Source of the DNA: Clostridia bacterium
Lineage (GTDB): Bacteria > Bacillota > Clostridia > UMGS1883 > UMGS1540
Assembly: GCA_017620205.1 (NCBI GenBank)
Contig: JAFZQX010000015.1
Location: forward strand, 1-47,709
DNA: 47,709 nt
Reading direction: 5' to 3'
Position numbers and translations under genes: made by a program. Below are positions 25,530 to 31,946 of the stretch, in pieces. The notes beneath the pieces were generated by a model that saw only the letters and a list, made by a program, of their open reading frames with translations, made no database searches and was not told where the DNA came from. How positions within the stretch are numbered: the first letter of the stretch is position 1; every line of letters starts with the position of its first letter.

Positions 25530-26551
25530 CTAAAAAAACAATAAAAATAAAGTTGTTGGGTTTTTGGGACGGCTTTAATCCTGATTCTCATATACTAATT
25601 AATGTTTTGAAAAAAAAGTATGATGTACAATTTGTTGATACTAACCCGGAATATATAATTTGCAGTGTTTTTGGTAAGCCTTACGATTACTGTAAGTATC
25701 CGCAGATTAGGATTATGTTTTCGGGCGAAAATTACATACCGGATTTTAATTTGGTTGATTATGCCATATCCAGCTATCCTGTTAATTATTCAGACAGGAG
25801 TTTCCGTTTGCCGCAGTGCTTTGGAACGGTAAAAAATTCCGCTTGGGGATTGAAAGATAAGAACAGGGATTATAATGTTGATATTTTAAAAGAAAAAGTG
25901 TATTTTGCCAATTTTATTTTCAGCCATGAGTCTGAAAATAATATGCGCGGAGATTTTTTTAAGAAATTGTCAGAATATAAGAGGGTGGAATCCAGCGGCT
26001 CGTTTATGAACAATATGCCTGAAGGGAAGTGCGTAAGCAGAGCAGACGGTTCTAAATTAGATTTTCAAAGAAAAAGTAAATTTACAATTTGCTTTGAAAG
26101 CACAAAACATGAAGGCTTTATTACGGAGAAAATTGTTGAAGCTTTTTATTCGGATACAATTCCTATTTACTACGGCAGTTCAGATGTTTCCGGTATTTTC
26201 AACGAAGAGGCATTTATAAATTGCACCGGTTATGATTCGTTTGATGAAGTAATTGACAGAATTATTGAATTGGATAAACACGATGAAAAGTATTTGGAAA
26301 TGCTTAGAAAACCAATATTTACAAATCCTGAATATCCGGGCTTGCTTATGAATGACTTTGAAGCTTTTGTATACAATATTTTTGATCAACCGGTTGAGAA
26401 AGCATACAGGCGGTCTTTGGTATATTGCGCAAAACAATACAATGATTATTTGATTGGTGTAAACAAAGAAGAAAATGATAATAAAACCGCTGTGGTAAAC
26501 GGTGGAATATTTAATGCTATAAAAAAATCGGTAATGTTTTGGAAAAGATAA
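25526..26551 (+). CDS. GT10 family (alpha-1,3/4-fucosyltransferase-like) glycosyltransferase
   Basis: The 341-residue protein carries the GT10 donor-site region: FTICFESTKHEGFITEKIVE followed by AFYSDTIPIYYGSSDV, equivalent to the F-E-N-S...Y-I-T-E-K...P-V-x-x-G signature. The N-terminal half (IKIKLLGFWDGFNPDSHILI, then IRIMFSGENYIPDF) is the variable acceptor domain. GT10 enzymes use GDP-fucose, but no GDP-mannose dehydratase or GDP-fucose synthase is found in the window, so the donor must come from elsewhere or differ. The gene overlaps wzt by four bases and has an AT-rich codon pattern unlike most neighbours, suggesting exchange. Confidence 0.9.
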   Translation: MTKKTIKIKLLGFWDGFNPDSHILINVLKKKYDVQFVDTNPEYIICSVFGKPYDYCKYPQIRIMFSGENYIPDFNLVDYAISSYPVNYSDRSFRLPQCFGTVKNSAWGLKDKNRDYNVDILKEKVYFANFIFSHESENNMRGDFFKKLSEYKRVESSGSFMNNMPEGKCVSRADGSKLDFQRKSKFTICFESTKHEGFITEKIVEAFYSDTIPIYYGSSDVSGIFNEEAFINCTGYDSFDEVIDRIIELDKHDEKYLEMLRKPIFTNPEYPGLLMNDFEAFVYNIFDQPVEKAYRRSLVYCAKQYNDYLIGVNKEENDNKTAVVNGGIFNAIKKSVMFWKR

Positions 26552-26624
26552 CTCATCCCAAATGGTGTTTTTTGCTGCATACAGTTGATGATTGAAACTA
26601 TTATATGATTTAAGGGAGATCGAG

Positions 26625-28112
26625 ATGGCGCATATTATAGGAAAAGGCAGAATAAAAGAGCTCATACCGGAGTATTTCATCAAGGAACGTGAGCTTGACA
26701 GAGAAGAAGAAGTTGACATTGAGCTTATAGACGCAAAACAGCTACTTGTGCCTGAACGGATAGATTTGATTTGCAAATTGTATTATATTGATTGTTTTGA
26801 AAAGGGGATAAATTTAGAATTTGCAAAGAAGCTTTACACAGAGCATATAAGAGCGTTTTCAAACGGTACATTTACCGAACCGGGTACAGAAACAAAAAAC
26901 ACAATAGAGAAATATATAAAGACGTTTGAAGAACTTATCCGTGATATTAAAGAAAACGGATTTGACGCAGATAAATCTGTTGTACCTGTCGGTAATAACG
27001 GAGCAATAATAGACGGATCGCACAGAACGGCAATAGCAATTTATTATAATATACCCATTCCGATAGTGCGGCTAAAAAACGTAAACGTCTCATATAATTA
27101 TAGATTTTTCCGAAAACGCAATCTTGGAGAAGAGTATCTTGATTTTATGGCATATAATTATGTGCTTTGGGCGGATAACGTTTATGTGGCCTGTCTTTGG
27201 CCGAGCGTATATAATGACGAACGTTTTTCTGAAGCTGAAAATCTAATCAAAGCGTGTGCGAAGATTATTTATAAGAAAAGCGTGGCTTTAAATTATAACG
27301 GTCTTAAACAGCTTATGCTTCATATGTATATAAAACACGACTGGATAGGCAATGTGAAAAACGGTTTTTCCGGTATTGACGGAAAGGCAAAACCGTGTTA
27401 CAAAGAGGCTTCTCAGACAACGTTTTTTCTCCTTGCGGGAATTGAGCTGGACAAAATATTGGAGCTTAAAGAAAAAATCAGAGGTATATTTAAAATAGAA
27501 AACCATTCCATCCATATTACGGACACGAAAGACGAAGCAATAGAAGCGGGGAGAATAGTTTTCAACAAAAACAGTATAGAATTGTTAAACTACGGAGAGC
27601 CGCTGAAGTACAAAGCTTTATTTGAGAATATTATAAACTTTAAATCCGATCTCTCGGTGAATAACTGCAATCCTGATGAGTACATAGTAGGCGGAGATTC
27701 GGTTTTGGCTTTATATGGGCTGCGAAATTCTGATAAGGTTGAGTATTTTTCGGACAATTCTAAATGTGTTGTTTTGGAAAAGTCAAAGGAATATACAGAC
27801 ATCGGCAATCAACTGCCGTTATATCCGGCATCGCTTGAAGAAATGCTTTATAAACCTGCGGACTATGCTTATTATATGAACATAAAATTTGTTTCATTAA
27901 ATCTTATAAAAAGCATGAAAGAAAAGAAAAATAATGCTTGTGATAAAAATGATTTAAAGCTTATAAAAGCTTTTGAGAAAAAAACACAAGACACATCTTG
28001 GGGAAGAAAACTAAAAACTCATATAATCACATCGGGAAAGAAAAATGCCATTATAGGTTTTGCTTTGAAAGTTTACGGTTTTTTGAGATGCCGCATGCAG
28101 TCGCGTAGTTGA
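26625..28112 (+). CDS. Unknown protein: ParB/sulfiredoxin-like domain plus C-terminal nucleotidyltransferase-like domain
   Basis: A 495-residue protein with no clear homologue recognised. Residues about 115-152 (VVPVGNNGAIIDGSHRTAIA followed by IPIPIVRL) match the ParB/Srx-like core with DGSHR at 130-134, a motif used for nucleotide or phosphate chemistry in that fold. The C-terminal part has IVFNKNSIELLNYG and YIVGGDSVLALYGLRNSDKV (353-372) followed by EYF, reminiscent of the G-S/D...Y-G-x-R-x-x-x-D-(I/V)-(D/E) motif of nucleotidyltransferase-fold proteins. The chosen start, ATG 26625, has GGGAG six bases upstream. It is probably a glycan- or lipid-modifying enzyme (inference from the operon). 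The 73 bases before it contain no terminator. Confidence 0.55.
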   Translation: MAHIIGKGRIKELIPEYFIKERELDREEEVDIELIDAKQLLVPERIDLICKLYYIDCFEKGINLEFAKKLYTEHIRAFSNGTFTEPGTETKNTIEKYIKTFEELIRDIKENGFDADKSVVPVGNNGAIIDGSHRTAIAIYYNIPIPIVRLKNVNVSYNYRFFRKRNLGEEYLDFMAYNYVLWADNVYVACLWPSVYNDERFSEAENLIKACAKIIYKKSVALNYNGLKQLMLHMYIKHDWIGNVKNGFSGIDGKAKPCYKEASQTTFFLLAGIELDKILELKEKIRGIFKIENHSIHITDTKDEAIEAGRIVFNKNSIELLNYGEPLKYKALFENIINFKSDLSVNNCNPDEYIVGGDSVLALYGLRNSDKVEYFSDNSKCVVLEKSKEYTDIGNQLPLYPASLEEMLYKPADYAYYMNIKFVSLNLIKSMKEKKNNACDKNDLKLIKAFEKKTQDTSWGRKLKTHIITSGKKNAIIGFALKVYGFLRCRMQSRS

Positions 28113-28153
28113 AATTCGGTGGTTTTTGCTTAGTTTGGGAGAGGAGAGCCGAA

Positions 28154-28915
28154 ATGAAGAATTGGAGTGATATGCGCGAAGCTTTCAGCGCAATAAATTC
28201 AAAATGCAACTATTTGGTAATGCGTAATTGGGAAGGCTTTTATGACGATATTCTGCTGGAAGGGCATAATGACATTGATGTTTTGTGCGGTGGAAGAAAA
28301 GACCGTGAAACTATGGTGGCTCTGCTTGGGGCGGAAAAGAGATTTGAGAAAGACAACGGTATTCATTATAAGATTAGCTATCGCAACCGCGATGTGGATT
28401 TAGATATCCGTACGGTTGGAGACGGATACTATGACAAAAAGTGGCAAAAGAATATGCTGATAAATAAAAAATTGAGTCAACTTGGGTTTTATACTATGAA
28501 TTCAGAAGACTATTTTTATTCACTTGTGTATCATGCGATATATCAAAAGGATTATCTAACTGATGAATATTTGCAAAGATTACGGAATATGAACTTATCA
28601 GAAAAGATGAACGGAGCCGGGCAAAACGCTTTTGAAGAGGCATTGTTTGACTTCATGACTGCAAATAAGTATTGCTATACAGTGCCGTTTGATTTAAGCT
28701 GTATGCACAGCTATGATAACCGTTGGGTGAAAAGACGATTTAAATATCCGATATCTATAAGGCTGCGACACTTTTTTTCGCAAGAAGGTAAAAAAAATAG
28801 GAAAAGGAACTTTCAAGTGTTCAATAATGACTTAAAAAACACAAAAGAAAGCCGCGGAATAGTTTTTGCATTGCTTTGGGGCGCAAAAAACATATGGGGT
28901 TGCTTTAAAAACTAA
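28154..28915 (+). CDS. Nucleotidyltransferase-fold-like protein of unknown role
   Basis: This 253-residue protein begins with a short helix and then NYLVMRNWEGFYDDILLEGH and NDIDVLCGG, where D40-x-D42 would be the paired metal ligands of a nucleotidyltransferase fold. RNRDVDLDIRT supplies the third acidic position at D82/D84. The helical second half (MNSEDYFYSLVYHAIYQKD) resembles accessory domains of MNT-type proteins. The last 25 residues (NNDLKNTKESRGIVFALLWG and on) resemble the tail of the next glycosyltransferase. The start is ATG 28154, seven bases after AGGAG. Substrate unknown; operon position suggests sugar or phosphate transfer to the glycan. Confidence 0.6.
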   Translation: MKNWSDMREAFSAINSKCNYLVMRNWEGFYDDILLEGHNDIDVLCGGRKDRETMVALLGAEKRFEKDNGIHYKISYRNRDVDLDIRTVGDGYYDKKWQKNMLINKKLSQLGFYTMNSEDYFYSLVYHAIYQKDYLTDEYLQRLRNMNLSEKMNGAGQNAFEEALFDFMTANKYCYTVPFDLSCMHSYDNRWVKRRFKYPISIRLRHFFSQEGKKNRKRNFQVFNNDLKNTKESRGIVFALLWGAKNIWGCFKN

Positions 28916-28933
28916 ACAGTTTGCGACTGTTTA
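28913..28933 (+). other. Short perfect inverted repeat after the nucleotidyltransferase-like gene
   Basis: TAAACAGT (28913-28920) and ACTGTTTA (28926-28933) can pair around a five-base loop. There is no T-run after it, so it does not look like a terminator; it may be an mRNA processing or stability element, or chance. Confidence 0.4.
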
Positions 28934-28959
28934 TAGAATTATAGTGAGGTTTCGGAATT

Positions 28960-29976
28960 ATGCCTAAAATAAGTGTTATAGTACCTGTATATAAAGTTGA
29001 AAAATACATACACCGATGCATAGACAGCATATTAAATCAAACCTTTTCTGATTTTGAGCTGATTTTGGTTGATGACGGTTCGCCCGATAACTGCGGAAGA
29101 ATATGCGATGAATACGCGGAGTGTGATGACCGTATAAAAGTAATTCATAAAGAAAACGGCGGACTTTCGGATGCGAGAAATGCGGGAATAGATTGGGCTT
29201 TTAAAAACAGCGGCAGCGAATGGCTTACTTTTATAGACAGCGATGATTGGGTTCATGAAAAGTATTTGGAATTGCTGTTTGCGGCGGCATCGGAAAACGG
29301 TGTTTCCTTAAGCTCTTGCGGACACAAGCCTTTAAAAGATATAAGCGAAACAGAAAACATAATTGAAAACGATGATGTTATAATCGACAGCCCCGAAAAC
29401 ATGTTTCAAAAAGGGCTTGAATACACGGAATATAATTTCACAACCGCATGGGGCAGGCTTTATAAAAAAGATCTTTTTGAGAAAATAAGATACCCCAAAG
29501 GACGGCTTCATGAGGACGAGCTTACAACTTATAAACTGATTTATCAGTGTGACAAAATAGCAGTTATAAAAGCACCGCTTTATTACTATTTTCAAAATGC
29601 CGAAGGTATAATGTCGCAAAAGGATAGTCCCGCGAAAATGTCAGACCGTCTTACGGGAGTTCTTGAACAGATAGACTTTTTTTATAAAAACGGTTTTCCG
29701 GTTTCATTTGGTGTTGCAATTAAGCATTATGCTTTTTTGATAAAAGAATATCTGCCTTCCGGCAGCGCAAAAAAACAATTAAGCAAAGCAAGTTCTTTTG
29801 AAAAGGAATACGGAGATTACCTTCCGCAGGAATTTAAAAAATACGGATATAAAAAGTATCTTACGGGCAAGGCTTTTAAAATAGAGAATTTTAAAAATGA
29901 CATAAAGAATGTTAAAAGAGACAAAGGCAGTATTTTTGCTGCGCTCTGGGCTTTAAAGAACTATTGGAAGATTTAA
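28960..29976 (+). CDS. GT2 family glycosyltransferase
   Basis: A 338-residue GT-A protein: KISVIVPVYKVEKYIHRCID, LILVDDGSPDNCGRICDEY, HKENGGLSDARNAGID, FIDSDDWVHE (metal site) and GRLHEDELTTYKLIY (catalytic region). It resembles the enzyme at 20355 through almost its full length and the one at 29994 in the first 100 residues. The C-terminal tail (KNDIKNVKRDKGSIFAALWA) closely matches that of the preceding, otherwise unrelated protein. The gene starts 44 bases after its neighbour with GAGG upstream. Donor unknown. Confidence 0.92.
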   Translation: MPKISVIVPVYKVEKYIHRCIDSILNQTFSDFELILVDDGSPDNCGRICDEYAECDDRIKVIHKENGGLSDARNAGIDWAFKNSGSEWLTFIDSDDWVHEKYLELLFAAASENGVSLSSCGHKPLKDISETENIIENDDVIIDSPENMFQKGLEYTEYNFTTAWGRLYKKDLFEKIRYPKGRLHEDELTTYKLIYQCDKIAVIKAPLYYYFQNAEGIMSQKDSPAKMSDRLTGVLEQIDFFYKNGFPVSFGVAIKHYAFLIKEYLPSGSAKKQLSKASSFEKEYGDYLPQEFKKYGYKKYLTGKAFKIENFKNDIKNVKRDKGSIFAALWALKNYWKI

Positions 29977-29993
29977 GTTTAAGGAAGTTTAAT

Positions 29994-30983
29994 ATGCCGA
30001 AAATCAGTATAATCATACCGGTTTACAATGCCGGAAAGTACATAAACGAATGTGTTGACAGTATAATAAATCAAACGTTTCGGGATTTTGAGCTGATTTT
30101 AGTAGACGACGGCTCTGCCGACAACAGCGGAAAAATCTGTGATGATTACGCGGAAAAAGACAGCCGTATAAAAGTAATACATAAAGAAAACGGCGGACAG
30201 GCCATAGCGAGAAACAAGGGACTCAAAATTGCCACAGGCGAGTATATCTGCTTTGTTGACGCGGACGATGCGGTAAACCCCAATATGCTCGAATATCTGT
30301 ATGAAGCGGCAGAAAAAACAAAGTCAAAAATAGTTTTTTGCGGATATACGGAAACGGATAAAAAACCGGAAGACTTTGATAAACAATATGAGTTATGCTT
30401 AAAAACACATCATATTGACGAAAAAAAACTAAAAGAGCTTTTCGCTGTTAAAGGCTGCTATTGGATAGTTTGTGCTAAAATTATAAAAAAAGAAATAGTT
30501 TTAAAGCACCCGCTTCCCGAAGGTATGGTATATGAAGACAACGCCGTTGTGTGCAGATGGCTTTATGAAGCGCGAAACATAACGGAGATTGAGGCGCCGC
30601 TGTATTTTTACAGAGTAAACCCCGAGGGCACAACAAAAAGCGTAATCAGCATCAAGCGGTTTGACTATTTAAAAGCGCTTCAAATGCAGCTTGATTTTTA
30701 CAAGTCCGTTTCGTTTTTTGATATATGGGAAAGAATATCATACCGATATTTCGGAACGGCTGTTTCGTTTTACAAAATCGCAAAAGAAAAGTTTGGCGAA
30801 ACGGGAATTGATAAAAAGATAAAAAAAGATGTGCTGAAGTTTATATCTAAAAACAACGCACAGCTTATAGATAAAGATATAGACGACAGCGCACTGCTGC
30901 TTTTATCGCCCTTCAGAATGAAGATAAAGCGCATAAGGCGCGGCGTCAGAAGAAGACTAAATATTAAAAGGGGAAATGCATGA
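29994..30983 (+). CDS. GT2 family glycosyltransferase
   Basis: A 329-residue GT-A enzyme with KISIIIPVYNAGKYINECVD, LILVDDGSADNSGKICDDY, HKENGGQAIARNKGLKIATG and CFVDADDAVNP (D-x-D). EGMVYEDNAVVCRWLYEA supplies the catalytic E-D pair. ATG 29994 is the start, with AAGGAAG six bases upstream; the longer frame from 29964 runs inside the previous gene. The last codons (KRGNA) and the stop are written by sequence that is duplicated at 31825, so the extreme C terminus may have been remade by recombination. Confidence 0.92.
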   Translation: MPKISIIIPVYNAGKYINECVDSIINQTFRDFELILVDDGSADNSGKICDDYAEKDSRIKVIHKENGGQAIARNKGLKIATGEYICFVDADDAVNPNMLEYLYEAAEKTKSKIVFCGYTETDKKPEDFDKQYELCLKTHHIDEKKLKELFAVKGCYWIVCAKIIKKEIVLKHPLPEGMVYEDNAVVCRWLYEARNITEIEAPLYFYRVNPEGTTKSVISIKRFDYLKALQMQLDFYKSVSFFDIWERISYRYFGTAVSFYKIAKEKFGETGIDKKIKKDVLKFISKNNAQLIDKDIDDSALLLLSPFRMKIKRIRRGVRRRLNIKRGNA

Positions 30984-31087
30984 TGACACTTTACGAAAAA
31001 ATCAAATGTGGAGAAGAGAAATTATCGTTTGTAGGGCTCGGCTGTGTAGAGATGCCTATTGCCGTTGCGTTTGCAAAAAGAGGTGTA
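30966..31087 (+). repeat. Direct repeat copy A (5' end of the UDP-sugar dehydrogenase gene)
   Basis: These 122 bases align without gaps to 31825-31946. I count about 102 identical positions (roughly 84%), including a perfect 16-base block AAAAGGGGAAATGCAT at the start. The copies are 859 bases apart and enclose the TarI/IspD-like gene. Confidence 0.9.
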
Positions 31088-31093
31088 TTATGA
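30983..31093 (+). pseudogene. Truncated 5' stub of a TviB-type nucleotide sugar dehydrogenase
   Basis: ATG 30983 opens a 36-codon frame whose product resembles the first 35 residues of the intact dehydrogenase at 31842: MTLYEKIK matches MSLYEKIK and MPIAVAFAKRGV is identical. The dinucleotide motif is damaged (GLGCVEMP instead of GLGYVGMP) and TGA stops it at 31091-31093. Its AAAAGAGG codons (31076-31083) serve as the ribosome site of the next gene, whose ATG overlaps the stub's stop. It could not be an active dehydrogenase; it looks like a recombination remnant that may now act as a leader peptide coupling translation. Confidence 0.85.
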
Positions 31094-31815
31094 TTTACGG
31101 AGCAATACTTGCAGGAGGTGTGGGACGCCGTCTGACCGGTTCTTCAATACCTAAACAATTTGTGCCGATAGGCGATATCCCGATTGTTATATGGACAATG
31201 AAGCCGTTTGTTAAGAATAAGCGGGTTGACGAGATTTATGTAGCTGTTCATAAAGACTGGATCGGGGATACGGAAAGTCTTTTCAAGAAGTTTTTCCCCG
31301 ATGACATAGGGCGCATTCACATAGTTGAAGGCGGCACGGAAAGGATAGACTCTTTTTTCAATATAGTGAACCATATTGTTTCGCAGAAAAAGACGAGTCC
31401 CGACGATATAGTAGTATTTCAAGAGGGGGTAAGACCTTTTTCAAACCCCAATACAATTGACGCATGTATTGATACTGCATTAGAATATAAGTATGCAACG
31501 GCGGTGACGCCTATGATTTATTCTATCGCCGTATCGGAAGATGGGGATTACTTAAACGGTTCGTTGGACAGAGGCAATTTGTATGAAATTCATACACCGT
31601 CCGGTTTTAATGTTGAAATGCTTTATAACGCCACCCGAAATATCGGAGAGGAATACCGTAAAAGAGCAACTTGCACATCGATGCTTATGCTTATGCTGGG
31701 CAATAAGGTCAAAACATTTTTGACACAGCCCGGTGACTTTAAAATCACAACGGACAAAGATTTGCAATATGCTAAATATCTTTATGATAATAACATTTTT
31801 AAATTTGACCGTTAA
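31090..31815 (+). CDS. TarI/IspD-family cytidylyltransferase
   Basis: The 241 residues start IYGAILAGGVGRRLTGSSIP, then KQFVPIGDIPIVIWTM, the CTP-binding loop of IspD and TarI. FQEGVRPFSNPNTI replaces the usual D-A-x-R-P-F, and YEIHTPSGFNVEMLY corresponds to the Q-T-P-Q segment. The LAGGVGRR form is nearer to TarI (CDP-ribitol synthesis) than to housekeeping IspD. It probably makes a CDP-polyol or similar donor for phosphodiester-linked groups in the glycan, but no TarJ-like reductase is seen. ATG 31090 is chosen; a longer frame from 30976 has no family similarity upstream. Confidence 0.82.
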   Translation: MIYGAILAGGVGRRLTGSSIPKQFVPIGDIPIVIWTMKPFVKNKRVDEIYVAVHKDWIGDTESLFKKFFPDDIGRIHIVEGGTERIDSFFNIVNHIVSQKKTSPDDIVVFQEGVRPFSNPNTIDACIDTALEYKYATAVTPMIYSIAVSEDGDYLNGSLDRGNLYEIHTPSGFNVEMLYNATRNIGEEYRKRATCTSMLMLMLGNKVKTFLTQPGDFKITTDKDLQYAKYLYDNNIFKFDR

Positions 31816-31824
31816 AAAACGGTA

Positions 31825-31946
31825 AAAAGGGGAAATGCATAATGTCACTTTACGAAAAAATCAAAAACAATGAAGAAAGGCTATCGCTTGTAGGACTCGG
31901 CTATGTGGGAATGCCTATTGCCGTTGCGTTTGCGAAAAGAGGCGTA
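31825..31946 (+). repeat. Direct repeat copy B (start of the intact dehydrogenase gene)
   Basis: This is the intact partner of the 30966-31087 copy, covering 17 bases upstream of the ATG and the first 35 codons of the dehydrogenase. Confidence 0.9.

Noticed and set aside
26180..26776. 198-codon open frame on the minus strand
   Set aside because: It is antisense to the well-supported GT10 gene and the next gene start, has a low-complexity serine-rich beginning, and no ribosome site.
28913..28933. Terminator inside the operon after 28915
   Set aside because: The perfect inverted repeat lacks a T-run and downstream genes continue in the same direction with short gaps.
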